Shown here piece by piece: positions 33,864 through 42,783 of a stretch of 64,000 bases of DNA. The DNA comes from DATLNF01 sp963765815. GTDB lineage: Bacteria; Actinomycetota; Actinomycetes; BP-191. A program made the translations under genes and the position numbers. How positions within the stretch are numbered: the first letter of the stretch is position 1; each line of letters starts with the position of its first letter. The stretch lies in the NCBI GenBank assembly GCA_963765815.1, contig CAVXXT010000008.1:620001-684000 (forward strand), in the 5' to 3' direction. The notes beneath the pieces were generated by a model, which ran no database searches, was not told the origin of the DNA, and was given only the letters and a program-made list of their open reading frames with translations.

Positions 33864-35093
33864 TCAGGGCTGTGCCGCGGCCCGTCGTTGGAGCCGAGGC
33901 GTCGGGCCTCTCGGTCGGCTGACCAGGACTCGGCCGTCGGGGAGGGTGGTCTCGGCGGTGCCGTCGGGGAGCAGCTTGATCGAGTGTCCGCGGTTGTGGA
34001 TGCAGTGGTGATGCCATCGGCACAGGAGCAGTCCGTTGCCGGCGCAGGTCTCGCCGCCGTTCTCCCAGTACTGGCAGTGGTGGACCTCGCAGGCGCGGGC
34101 GGGCATCGGGCAGTCGCCCCAGCGACAGCCGCCGTCGCGCAGGGCGATGAACTTGCGCAGGGATGGCGGCCAGTCACGGCGGGAGCGGCCGTAGGAGAGC
34201 GGGACGTCGAGCGCGTCGAGGAGCAGCCGGCGCCAGCGGGCGTCGCAGGCGATCCGGTCGAACGTGCCCTGGGTGAGCGGGGTGCCGTCGTCGAGGGTGG
34301 CCGGCGCGACGTCGTCGCCGTCGCCGGTGAGGTTGTCCTCGGTGGCGTGGACGACGATCTCGGGTCGGTGACCGGCGGTGGTGGGCAGGTCGCCGAAGCC
34401 GAGGATCTCGTCGGCGAGTGAGACGAGAGCGTCGGCCCATCGCTGGTCGCGGGTGCGCTCGTCGTCGGGTCCGGCCTTCTGGGCGCGGGCCTGCAGGATG
34501 GCGTGCAGTCGGGCGCCGCCTTCGGGGTCGAGGGTGAGCTGGCCGTGCCAGATGTCGTCGAGCGTCTCGGCGAGGGAGAACGAGCGGCCGGCGACCTTGC
34601 GCTCCTCGTCGCGTTCGAAGTCCGGCGTGCTGACCTGGGCGAGCCAGTAGCGGACCAGTCGTGCGAAGACGCGGGGCTCGAACTGGCGGGCGTGCTCGAG
34701 CAGCGTGGGCTCGCCGTCGGCGGCGAGCTCGGAGCTGACCTTGCCGGCGGCGGTGGCGAAGATCTTCAGGTGCGCCGCGGTGATCTCGCCGGCCGACAGC
34801 GCGACGGCGAACAGCGGCACCTTGACGAGGTCGCGGCCGAGCGCGACCTCCGCGCGGGCCGCACCGAGGCCGGTGTTGCCGGTCTTCGCGGCGAGCCAGG
34901 CCGACGCGGTGCCGAGGCCGTCGGCGACCGAGGCGTCGCGCGCGTCGAAGACCCGCAGTCGATCTGCTCGGGCAGCACTGAGCCGTCGCATGGCGGTGTC
35001 GATCTCGAGGATCTGCTCGCCGAGCGACGAGTCGTCGAGCTCGGTCGGGTCGGCGGCGGCGTAGGTGTCGACGACCGCGGCGAGCGCTCCCAT
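33864..35093 (-). CDS. DUF222/HNH endonuclease-like protein (13E12 repeat family type)
   Basis: A 409-residue protein. The N-terminal DUF222 domain is helical (ARADRLRVFDARDASVADGL ... ASAWLAAKTGNTGLGAARAE ... LSAGEITAAHLKIFATAAG). The C-terminal HNH site has RDGGCRWGDCPMPARACEVH followed by HCQYWENGGETCAGNGLLLC and RWHHHCIHNRGHSI, with Cys pairs for structural zinc. The ATG at 35093 is chosen since GGAGG precedes it by 5 nt; GTG 35099 is possible. Such proteins occur in many copies in actinobacterial genomes, often linked to mobile repeats. Function in the cell unproven. Confidence 0.9.
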   Translation of the reverse strand: MGALAAVVDTYAAADPTELDDSSLGEQILEIDTAMRRLSAARADRLRVFDARDASVADGLGTASAWLAAKTGNTGLGAARAEVALGRDLVKVPLFAVALSAGEITAAHLKIFATAAGKVSSELAADGEPTLLEHARQFEPRVFARLVRYWLAQVSTPDFERDEERKVAGRSFSLAETLDDIWHGQLTLDPEGGARLHAILQARAQKAGPDDERTRDQRWADALVSLADEILGFGDLPTTAGHRPEIVVHATEDNLTGDGDDVAPATLDDGTPLTQGTFDRIACDARWRRLLLDALDVPLSYGRSRRDWPPSLRKFIALRDGGCRWGDCPMPARACEVHHCQYWENGGETCAGNGLLLCRWHHHCIHNRGHSIKLLPDGTAETTLPDGRVLVSRPRGPTPRLQRRAAAQP

Positions 35094-35228
35094 CGACACC
35101 TCCCGGACTGCGTGACTCGAACGTATGTTCGACCTCTAATGTAGCCCGGTCCACCGACAGAAAACGCTGGGGCGCAACATCTGGGGACAGATTTCTTGCT
35201 CGACGTCGGCGGTCGTGATCGTCCCGCT

Positions 35229-35259
35229 GCCGCCCCCAGGAAAGGCGCCTGGGGGCGGC
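35229..35259. repeat. 12-bp perfect stem-loop in a 303-bp gene-free gap
   Basis: GCCGCCCCCAGG (35229-35240) and CCTGGGGGCGGC (35248-35259) around a 7-nt loop. It lies in the gap 35094-35396 between the divergent HNH and GT4 genes, where a terminator is not expected. The gap otherwise shows only a purine-rich stretch (GAGGGGGAGCGAGAGGGGTG reading from 35278) and an AAGGAG site before 35397. Confidence 0.6.
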
Positions 35260-35396
35260 CGCAGCAAGATCGCGACTGAGGGGGAGCGAGAGGGGTGTGA
35301 TGTGAATGCGCAGCGTCCACAGATGCGGGTGCGTACCGGCGTAGGGTTGGTCACTCAGGGTGTCCGGGCAGGCGAGGGCGAAGGAGCTGGCGAGAA

Positions 35397-36529
35397 GTGG
35401 CGCCGCGCGTGCTCGTCGACGCGACTGCGGTCCCCGCCGACCGTGGTGGTGTCGGACGTTACGTCGATGGCCTCATCGCCGCTCTCGATGCCGCTGACGC
35501 CGACCTTGCCGTCGCCTGCCAGCGCTCCGACGCCGAGCGCTACGGCCGGGTCGCACCGTCGGCGCGCATCGTCGCCGGGCCCGCCGCGATCAGCCACCGC
35601 CCGGCCCGTCTCGCCTGGGAGCAGACCGGCCTGCCGATGGTCGCCCAGCAGGTGCAGGCCGACGTCGTGCACTCCCCGCACTACACGCTGCCGCTGCGCG
35701 CCGGACGACCGGTCGTCGTGACGCTGCACGACGCGACGTTCTTCACCGAGCCGGACATGCACACGGCGGTGAAGGGCACGTTCTTCCGCTCGGCAACGCG
35801 TACGGCGATCCGCCGCGCGGCGCGCTGCCTCGTGCCGTCCAAGGCGACCCGCGACGAGCTGGTCCGGATCGTCGACGCGGACGCGACCAAGCTCGACGTC
35901 GCCTACCACGGGGTCGACACCAGCGTGTTCCGGCCGCCGACGCCGGCCGAGGCGAAGCGGGTGCGGGCGCGACTCGGTCTCGGCGACGGCGCGGCGTACG
36001 TCGGATTCCTCGGCACCATCGAGCCGCGCAAGAACGTGCCCAACCTGATCCGCGGCTGGGTGTCGGCGTTCCAGGCCGACGCCGAGCCGCCGGCGCTGGT
36101 GCTGGTGGGCGGCGCGGGCTGGGACGACGACGTCGACGCCGCGGTCGCGCGACGTGCCGTCGACGCTGCGCCTGCTGCGTCCCGGCTACCTGCCGCTCGG
36201 CGACCTGCCCGGCTTCCTCGCCGAGGCGAGCGTGGTCGCCTACCCGAGCCACGGCGAGGGCTTCGGCCTGCCGGTGCTCGAGGCGATGGCCTGCGGCGCC
36301 GCGGTGCTGACCACGCGAGCGGCTCTCGCTGCCCGAGGTCGGCGGCGACGCGGTCGCCTACACCGAGCGAGACACCGCGTCGATCGCGGCGAGCCTGCGC
36401 GCGCTCGTCGACGACCAGCCACGGCGCGCGACGTTGAGCGCGGCCGGCGTCGCCCGCGCGCAGGAGTTCACCTGGGCGGCCAGCGCCGAGGCGCACCTCG
36501 CGTGCTACGCGCGCGCAGTCTCGGAGTGA
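35397..36529 (+). CDS. GT4 family glycosyltransferase, two frameshifts as sequenced
   Basis: Frame 1 encodes MAPRVLVDATAVPADRGGVG, VVVTLHDATFFTEPDMHT, FLGTIEPRKNVPNLIRGW and stops making sense at 36146-36153. A second frame continues with STLRLLRPGYLPLGDLPGFL, ASVVAYPSHGEGFGLPVLEA and MACGAAVLTT up to 36313-36318, and a third gives LSLPEVGGDAVAYTERDTAS to AQEFTWAASAEAHLACYARA. Adding CG at both breaks gives an unbroken 378-residue GT4, normal for the family. AAGGAG lies upstream of the GTG. Its stop overlaps wbbL (GTGA). Probably intact in the organism. Confidence 0.82.
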
Positions 36530-37461
36530 CTGCCGCACCTCTCGCCGTAGTCGTTGTCACCTGGCAGCCCGGCGACCACCTCGACCGCTTCCTGGACTCG
36601 CTCGCCACCGCAGCCGTGCAGCCGGTCCCCGTGGTCGTCGCCGACAACGGGTCGACGGACGGCGCGGTCGAGCGAGCGGAGTCACGACCCGGCGTGACCG
36701 TCGTGCGGACCGGCGCCAACCTCGGGTACGGCGGTGCTGCCAACGCCGGCGCGCGCACCGCGCCGGCTAACGACGCCGAGCTGGTGGTGGTCGCCAACCC
36801 CGACATCGTGTTCCACGCCGGCGCGCTCGACGTCCTGCTCGACGCGGCCGCGCGGTGGCCGAAGGCGGCGGCGCTCGGCCCGGCGATCCTGACGCCGGAC
36901 GGCGACCTCTACCCGTCGGCGCGGTCCTTCCCGTCGCTGTCGCGCGGCATCGGCCACGCCCTGCTCGGCTGGTGGTGGCCGACCAACCCGTGGACCCAGT
37001 CCTACCGCCGCGAGCGGCGCGAGCCGGTCGAGGCGACCGCGGGCTGGCTCTCCGGCTCGTGCCTGCTGCTGCGCCGCAGCGCGTTCGACGAGGTCGGCGG
37101 CTTCGACCCGGCGTACTTCATGTACTTCGAGGACCTCGACCTCTGCCGCCGGCTCGCGCACGCGGGGTGGGACAGCGTGTTCGTCCCGTCATCCGTCGTC
37201 ACCCACGTCGGCGGTCAGGCGACCAAGCTGGCCAAGCGACCGATGCTCAAGGCGCACCATCGCAGCGCCTACCGCTACATCCGCACCGAGTACGCCGGCG
37301 CGCGGTGGCTCCCGGTGCGGCTCGTCCTCGGCGCCGGGCTGGCCGCGCGCTACCTGCTCTCGCTGGTCCTGCGCCCGGTGCGCGAAGGTGCCCCGCCGAC
37401 CCGGTCGGCCGAGGTGCTCGACGCGATCGACAGAGAAGCTGCCGACAGAGAGGTGTCCTGA
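36526..37461 (+). CDS. wbbL: WbbL-like rhamnosyltransferase (GlcNAc-PP-decaprenol linker)
   Basis: A 311-residue GT2. LAVVVVTWQPGDHLDRFLDS, VVVADNGSTDGAVERAESRP, TGANLGYGGAANAGARTA, LVVVANPDIVFHAGALDVLL, LYPSARSFPSLSRGIGHALL, GWWWPTNPWTQSYRRERREP, AGWLSGSCLLLRRSAFDEVG and YFMYFEDLDLCRRLAHAGWD run through the protein; the PSARSFPSL and W-P-TNPWT blocks recall mycobacterial WbbL, which adds rhamnose to the GlcNAc-PP-decaprenol that anchors the wall polysaccharide. Position next to manC and near rmlD supports it. GTG in overlap with the GT4 stop; ATG of manC follows 1 nt after its stop. The frame is intact. Confidence 0.78.
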   Translation: MTAAPLAVVVVTWQPGDHLDRFLDSLATAAVQPVPVVVADNGSTDGAVERAESRPGVTVVRTGANLGYGGAANAGARTAPANDAELVVVANPDIVFHAGALDVLLDAAARWPKAAALGPAILTPDGDLYPSARSFPSLSRGIGHALLGWWWPTNPWTQSYRRERREPVEATAGWLSGSCLLLRRSAFDEVGGFDPAYFMYFEDLDLCRRLAHAGWDSVFVPSSVVTHVGGQATKLAKRPMLKAHHRSAYRYIRTEYAGARWLPVRLVLGAGLAARYLLSLVLRPVREGAPPTRSAEVLDAIDREAADREVS

Positions 37462-37462
37462 C

Positions 37463-38529
37463 ATGGACGCGGTGATGCTCGTCGGCGGCCAGGGCACCCG
37501 GCTGCGCCCGCTCACGATCAACACGCCGAAGCCGATGCTGCCGACGGCCGGCGTGCCGTTCATCGCGCACCAGCTCGCGCAGGCTCGCGAGGCGGGCGTC
37601 GACCACGTGATCCTCTCGACGGCGTACAAGCCCGAGGTCTTCACCGGCTACTTCGGCGACGGCGCGGGTCTCGGCATGCGGCTGACCTACGTCACCGAGG
37701 AGACCCCGATGGGGACCGGCGGCGCGATCCGCTACGTCGCCGACCACCTCTCCGGCGGGGACTTCCTGGTGTTCAACGGCGACGTGCTGTCGGGTCTCGA
37801 CATCGCCGCGCTGGTCGCGTCGCATCGCGCGGCGCACGCCGACGTGACGCTCTACCTGACCGAGGTCGAGGACCCGCGCGCGTTCGGCTGCGTGCCGACC
37901 GACGCATCCGGCCGGGTCAGCGACTTCCTCGAGAAGATGGACGCGCCGGTCGACCAACCAGATCAACGCCGGCTGCTACGTCATGACGCCCGAGGTCCTC
38001 GACCGCATCCCGGCCAGTCGTCCGGTCTCGGTCGAGCGCGAGACGTTCCCGGAGCTGCTGGCGAGCGGCGCGCACCGTGCACGGCGTCGTCGACACGTCG
38101 TACTGGCTCGACCTCGGCACCCCCGCGGCTTTCGTCACGGGCAGCTGCGACCTGGTCCTCGGCCGCGTCGCGTCGTCGGCGGTGCCCGGGCCGACAGGGG
38201 AGCGGCTGCTGCTCGCCGACGCGGACGTCGCCGCTGACGCGACGGTGTCCGGCGGTACGACGATCGGGGCGCGCGCGGTCGTCGAGAGCGGCGCCACGGT
38301 CGACGGCTCGGTGGTCTTCGACGGCGCGCGCATCGGCGCCGGCGCGGTGGTGCGCCGGTCGGTCGTGGGCGTCGGCGCCCGGGTCGGCGCGTCGTCCGTG
38401 CTCGACGGCGTCGTCGTCGGCGACGGCGCGGTCATCGGCGCCGGCAACGAGCTGCTCAGCGGCGCGCGGGTGTGGCCCGGCGCCGTCATCGCTGACGGCG
38501 CCGTGCGCTTCTCCTCCGACCGGTCCTAG
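37463..38529 (+). CDS. manC: Mannose-1-phosphate guanylyltransferase (ManC type), two frameshifts as sequenced
   Basis: MDAVMLVGGQGTRLRPLTIN, TPKPMLPTAGVPFIAHQLAQ, PMGTGGAIRYVADHL and FLVFNGDVLSGLDIAALV form the nucleotidyltransferase domain. At 37949-37953 the frame shifts to TNQINAGCYVMTPEVLDRIP and PVSVERETFPELLASGA; at 38068-38074 it shifts again to TVHGVVDTSYWLDLGTPAAF and the left-handed beta-helix (VVESGATVDGSVVFDGARIG). Adding CG at each break restores 356 residues, matching the mycobacterial homologue Rv3264c in size. It forms GDP-mannose from mannose 1-phosphate and GTP. Follows wbbL by 1 nt. Confidence 0.85.
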
Positions 38530-38536
38530 CCTCCGG

Positions 38537-39250
38537 TCAGCCGGCGTTGGGCTCCGGCGCCTTCGACTTCGCCCCGCCCGGCGTGCGGAAGTCCTTGGCG
38601 AACGCCTCGATGGCCTCACCGGACACCTTGCCGCAGAGCTGCGACGCCGCCCACGCCGTCATGCCGACGTTGTTGTCGCCGTCGAAGTCGCCGCGCGTGT
38701 ACGGCGCGACGATGAACTTCTTGCCGAAGCGGTCGTTGACGTTGCTGATGTTCTTGCTGATCTTGCGCAGGTCGTTGATCTCCGCGTCGGTCGCCTGCTT
38801 GTCGTACCAGACCACGACGTAGCCGTGCTCGAGGTTGTGCACGAGGTTCTCGGGGCGGACGTCGTCGTCGCGGTCGTAGAAGTTCTTGTTGGGCGGAGCG
38901 GTCTCGAGGAAGTGGTCGCCGCCCGTCGGCGGCGTCGTCGAGTAGGAGACCGACGTCTGGCTGCGAGCCGCCGCGGTGGTCGCGCCCGGGCCAACGTGCT
39001 GGCCGGTGATCGCCGCGGAGGCGACCTCGACCTCGCCGCAGGCCGCCGCTTCCTTCTTCACGCCGATCGTGGCGATGTCGAGCTTGCCGGTGCCGCCGCC
39101 GAAGATCACCGCCGACGCGATGAGCCCGCCCGCGACCAGCACCGCGATCGCGACGAAGACCATCGTCGTACGCCGCTCGGCCTTCTTCTGCTGGCTCTTG
39201 ATGTCGTCGATGCGGCGACGGCGGTCGGTGCTGTCGGACTTCTTGGCCAC
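38537..39250 (-). CDS. DUF3105 membrane-anchored protein
   Basis: A 237-residue protein. A Lys/Arg-rich N-terminus (DRRRRIDDIKSQQKKAERR) is followed by one helix (TTMVFVAIAVLVAGGLIASA) and an outside domain: TPPTGGDHFLETAPP, ENLVHNLEHGYVVVWYDK and TRGDFDGDNNVGMTAWAASQ. HNLEHG is the DUF3105 hallmark. Two Cys (AACGEV and QLCGKV) may bond. Function unknown; such proteins sit near export or secretion genes. It converges on manC with 7 bp between stops and is divergent from the glycosylase. Confidence 0.88.
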   Translation of the reverse strand: MAKKSDSTDRRRRIDDIKSQQKKAERRTTMVFVAIAVLVAGGLIASAVIFGGGTGKLDIATIGVKKEAAACGEVEVASAAITGQHVGPGATTAAARSQTSVSYSTTPPTGGDHFLETAPPNKNFYDRDDDVRPENLVHNLEHGYVVVWYDKQATDAEINDLRKISKNISNVNDRFGKKFIVAPYTRGDFDGDNNVGMTAWAASQLCGKVSGEAIEAFAKDFRTPGGAKSKAPEPNAG

Positions 39251-39306
39251 GGGGGTCCCTGTCGATCGGCTGCGGGCTCCGCGGAGTCTATGTCGGGGCG
39301 GCGTCG

Positions 39307-39312
39307 TACCGT
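39307..39312 (+). promoter_or_regulatory. -10-like element TACCGT, leaderless glycosylase start
   Basis: TACCGT ends 6 nt before the GTG at 39319. The same word at the same place precedes the DUF3499 gene (53116-53121). Confidence 0.45.
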
Positions 39313-39318
39313 GACGGC

Positions 39319-40254
39319 GTGCCGGTGACGTCGGGGACCCCCACGAGCAGCGCGAGCCCGCTGCGCGCCGTCATCCGCCCGGCGCATCCGGTCGACCTGC
39401 GCACAACCCTCGGGGGGATGCGCCGCGGCGCTCGCGACCGGTCGACGGGCTTCGACGGGTCGGCGGTCTGGCGCGCGTTCCACACGCCGGATGGTCCGGC
39501 GACGCTGCATCTGCAGCCCCGCTCGGGTGGCGAGGTCGACGCGACTGCCTGGGGAGCTGGTGCCGAGTGGGCCCTGGCCGGAGCGCCCGACCTGATGGGC
39601 GCGCGGGACACTCTCGACGGCTGGGCGCCGACCCACGGGATCGTCCGCGACCAGCACCTGCGCCGGCCGGCGATGCGCATCCCGCGCAGCGGGCTGGTCT
39701 TCGACTCGCTCATGCCGGCGATCCTGGAGCAGAAGGTCACCGGCATGGAGGCCCGGCAGTCCTACGCCGAGCTCACCTCGCGGTTCGGGTCGGTCGCGCC
39801 AGGTCCGCGCCGGATGCTGGTGCCGCCGGGTGCGGCGACGGTGGCCCGGATCCCGTCGTGGGAGTGGCACCTGGCCGGCGTCGACCACACCCGGTCGCGG
39901 ACGCTGGTGACCGCGGCGGCTCGCGCGGGCCGGCTGGAGGAAGCGGTAGGCATGACGCCGGCCGACGCGCAGCAGCGGCTCCGCGCGATCCCGGGCGTGG
40001 GCGCGTGGACCTACGCCGAGACCGCGCAGCGTGCCCTCGGCGACGCCGACGCCGTGTCGGTCGGCGACTTCCATCTCGCCCACTTCATCGGCTGGGTGCT
40101 CACCGGGCACCGCGTCGACGACGACGGGATGCTCGAGCTGCTCGAGCCCTACCGGCCGCACCGCTACCGCGCGATCCGGCTGCTCGAGCTCAGCGGTCTT
40201 CGCCCGCCCCGCTACGGCCCCCGGATGTCCATCGACAACCGCCGGTCGTTCTGA
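39319..40254 (+). CDS. DNA-3-methyladenine glycosylase II-like (HhH-GPD)
   Basis: A 311-residue base-excision repair enzyme. The C-terminal HhH-GPD fold is clear: FDSLMPAILEQKVTGMEARQ, LRAIPGVGAWTYAETAQRAL (hairpin-helix-hairpin with GVGAWT) and the catalytic Asp in SVGDFHLAHFIGW. The N-terminal part (LRAVIRPAHPVDLRTTLGGM) resembles the AlkA N-domain. It removes alkylated purines and starts base excision. GTG start; family commonly lies next to DUF3105 and fbi genes in actinobacteria (recollection). Confidence 0.85.
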   Translation: MPVTSGTPTSSASPLRAVIRPAHPVDLRTTLGGMRRGARDRSTGFDGSAVWRAFHTPDGPATLHLQPRSGGEVDATAWGAGAEWALAGAPDLMGARDTLDGWAPTHGIVRDQHLRRPAMRIPRSGLVFDSLMPAILEQKVTGMEARQSYAELTSRFGSVAPGPRRMLVPPGAATVARIPSWEWHLAGVDHTRSRTLVTAAARAGRLEEAVGMTPADAQQRLRAIPGVGAWTYAETAQRALGDADAVSVGDFHLAHFIGWVLTGHRVDDDGMLELLEPYRPHRYRAIRLLELSGLRPPRYGPRMSIDNRRSF

Positions 40255-40264
40255 GCGGTCCCTG

Positions 40265-40344
40265 CCGTTCTGTGTCCGCCCCGCCACTACCGTTCTGTGT
40301 CCGCGGGCGCGGCGCGGCCCCGTTCACATCTGGACACAGAACGG
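40265..40344. repeat. Dispersed repeat family B, copy cluster 1
   Basis: Two direct copies of CCGTTCTGTGTCCG (40265-40278 and 40290-40303) and one inverted copy TGGACACAGAACGG (40331-40344). The last two form a 13-bp stem. The cluster fills the gap between the convergent glycosylase and fbiB genes, so it may also end transcription. Confidence 0.8.
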
Positions 40345-40363
40345 GTGGGGACGGCGGTGCACC

Positions 40364-41706
40364 TCAGCGCTCGACGACGAAGCGGCGCGCGTCCCGCGGC
40401 GGGCGCGGCGTGGGCTTGGTCGCCGGCGTGCCGATGACGATCGCGCCCATCGGGTCCCAGGTCTCCGGCAGCCCGAGCGCCCGGCGTACCGGGTCGGGGC
40501 AGAACAGCGTCGAGCTGACCCAGCAGCTGCCGAGCCCCTCGGCCGTCAGCGCGACCAGGAGGTTCTCGACCGCCGCGCCCATCGGAGACGAGGAACATCT
40601 CCCGCTCCGCCCGCCGTCGCCGCTCGTCGGGGTAGGCGTGCGCGCCGTCCATGACGAGGCACGGCACGACGAGGTACGGCGCCGCGCCGAGCAGCGCGTC
40701 CGAGCGCGCGATGCGCCGCAGCACCACCGCGGGCGTCGACGCCGTCGTCGGCGAGGTCGTCGCTCCACGCCTGCCGCATCGCCGACAGCAGGGCCGACCG
40801 CGCCTCGTCGGTGTCGACGAGGACGAAGCGCCACGGCGTCGTGTGGTGCGGCGCGGGTGCGGTGACTGCCGCGGCCAGCGCGCGCTGCAGCCGCGCCGGG
40901 TCGACCCGGTCGGGCTTGAAGTCGCGCACCGACCGGCGTGACTCGACCAGCGCCGCCGGATCTCCAGCCCCCTGCCGCAGTGCCTCGTCGGTGCCGAGCC
41001 GGAACATGTCCTGGTCCGCGGGGCGGATCAGCGGGCGCACGCCGCGGTCGTCGGGGTCGTCGTCGTACGCGACCCCGCGGACGACCGCGACCGGCACGCC
41101 GTCGAGCTTGCCCATCACCAGCTCGGCGGCCGACGCGATCTCGTCGACCACCGCGAGCTCGGTCATCTGCAGGTCGTTGCCGTAGGAGTCGGTCTGACCG
41201 CGGAAGTCGCGGATCGCCGCGATGCCGGCGACGCCGATCGCCACGTCGGTCAGGCCGTTGCGCCACGGCCGCCCGAAGGTGTCGGACACGACGACCGCGA
41301 CGTCGACGCCCAGTCGCTCGCGCAACCCGTCGCGGATCCGCCGCGCCGACGCGTCGGGGTCCTCGGGCAGCAACGCGATCGACGTCGGTCGCGACGTTCG
41401 AGGCGTCGACCCCGGCGCTGGCGAGGACGAAGCCATGGCGCGTCTCGACGATGCGAGTGGGTCCGCGCTCGGCCACCACCCGCACCGTCTCGCTGTCGAT
41501 CGCGGCGAGCCTCGCCTTCTCCCGCTGCGTCGCCCCGCCGGTCGCGGGCCACAGCCGGCCCTCGGCCTTGCTGACGACTTTCGACGTGACGACGACGACA
41601 TCGCCGTCCCGCAGCTCGACACCGGTCGCCGCGATGAGCGCCGCGAGGTCGTCGCCCGGGACGACCTCGCGGCGATGCCGGTTACCGGCCGGACCTCGAT
41701 CGTCAC
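40364..41706 (-). CDS. fbiB: F420-0:gamma-glutamyl ligase fused to nitroreductase-like domain, four frameshifts as sequenced
   Basis: The CofE-like N-domain reads VTIEVRPVTGI, LIAATGVELRDGDVVVVTSK, VVSKAEGRLWPATGG, TRIVETRHGFVLASAGVDAS, LLPEDPDASARRIRDGLRER and VVVSDTFGRPWRNGLTDVAI; the C-domain reads SRRSVRDFKPDRVDPARLQR, HHTTPWRFVLVDTDEA, RIARSDALLGAAPYLVVPCL and AAVENLLVALTAEGLGSCWV. Breaks at about 41670, 41387, 40734 and 40585. Restoring 1+2+2+2 nt gives 449 residues, close to M. tuberculosis FbiB (448). It adds glutamates to F420-0 and reduces dehydro-F420-0. GTG overlaps the fbiA stop. Confidence 0.85.
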
Positions 41707-42668
41707 CGGCACGCCGCTGCGAGGTCGAGCGCGGCTGTCGCGATCGCCGCGGTCGCGTCGAGGTCGGTCATCAGCAGCGGCACTGCGCGGCGCGCGGATG
41801 CCGGCGGCTTCGACATCAGGTACGACGGCCGCGTCGACCGTGTCGACCAGCCAGCCGTCGAGCACCCCGCCGCTCGTGCGCGGGCCGTAGTGCCGGGCCA
41901 CCGCACCGGCGTCGACCTCGACGCCGAGGGACTCGAGCATCCGGTCGGCCATGCCGCGCACCGGCGCGCCGCCGATGATCGGCGAGACGCCGACGACCGG
42001 AGCAGTGGTCGCGCGGATCGCGTCGGCGATGCCGGGCACGGCGAGGATCGTGCCGATGCGACACGACCGGGTTGGACGGCGGCAGCAGCACGATGTCGGC
42101 TGTCGCGATCGCCTCGAGCACGCCGGGCGCCGGCGTCGCCCCGTCGACGCCGACGTAGACCACGGCCTCCGCCGGGACGCTCGCGCCGCATCCGCACCCA
42201 GTACTCCTGGAAGTGCACGGCTCGCCGCCCCCGGTCGTCGTCGACGACGACGTGCGTCTCGACCCGGTCGTCGCTCATCGGGAGCAGCCGCACGCCCGGC
42301 TTCCAGCGCTCGCACAGCGCCGCGGTGACGTCGCACAGCGAGGCGCCGGCGTCGAGCAGCTGGGTGCGGACGAGGTGGGTCGCGATGTCGCGGTCGCCGA
42401 GGGTGAACCAGGTCCGGACCCACGCCGTACGCCGCCAGCTCCTCGGCGACGGCGAACCGCTCGTCGTCGCGGCCCCAGCCCTGCGCTCGCTGATCCCGCC
42501 GCCGAGGGTGTACATCACCGTGTCGAGGTCGGGGCAGACCCGCAGCCCGTGCAGCGTGATGTCGTCGCCGGTGTTGCCGATGACGACGATCTGGTGGTCG
42601 CCGGCGACGCGCAGCAGCCCGCGCAGGAACCGCGCAGCTCCGATGCCGCCGGCCAGCACGACGATCAC
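41703..42668 (-). CDS. fbiA: Phosphoenolpyruvyl/2-phospho-L-lactate transferase of F420 synthesis, five frameshifts as sequenced
   Basis: Pieces in order: VVLAGGIGAARFLRGLLRVA, IVVIGNTGDDITLHGLRVCP, DLDTVMYTLGGGISER, then GWGRDDERFAVAEELAAYGV, TWFTLGDRDIATHLVRTQLL, GASLCDVTAALCERW, VYVGVDGATPAPGVLEAIAT, ILLPPSNPVVS, IGTILAVPGIADAIRATTAP, VVGVSPIIGGAPVRGMADRM and VPLLMTDLDATAAIA. Breaks at about 42484, 42419, 42182, 42059 and 41792; four fit loss of CG/GC and one fits a single base. The repaired length is 324 residues. It joins a three-carbon phospho-acid to Fo, giving (dehydro)F420-0. GTG 42668 has TAGCGT 8 nt upstream on the minus strand. Confidence 0.86.
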   Translation of the reverse strand: MIVVLAGGIGAARFLRGLLRVAGDHQIVVIGNTGDDITLHGLRVCPDLDTVMYTLGGGISERRAGAATTSGSPSPRSWRRTAWVRTWFTLGDRDIATHLVRTQLLDAGASLCDVTAALCERWKPGVRLLPMSDDRVETHVVVDDDRGRRAVHFQEYWVRMRRERPGGGRGLRRRRRGDAGARRARGDRDSRHRAAAAVQPGRVASARSSPCPASPTRSARPLLRSSASRRSSAARRCAAWPTGCSSPSASRSTPVRWPGTTARARAAGCSTAGWSTRSTRPSYLMSKPPASARRAVPLLMTDLDATAAIATAALDLAAACR

Positions 42669-42703
42669 GCGACCGCACGCTACCGGCCTGGGCGCCCGCC
42701 TCG

Positions 42704-42756
42704 AACCGTGTCCGGATCTGTGACAGATCCGTGCTCAGGGGTGTCCACAGTTCGCG
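42704..42756 (+). repeat. Dispersed intergenic repeat family A, copy 3
   Basis: CGTGTCCGGATCTGTGACA, then CCGTGCTCAGGGGTGTCCAC and AGTTCGC. Its left half contains the perfect palindrome GGATCTGTGACAGATCC. It lies between the divergent fbiA and fbiC starts, ending 27 nt before the fbiC GTG. Confidence 0.8.
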
Positions 42757-42783
42757 GCGGTGTCGGGGCATAGGGTCGAGTGC

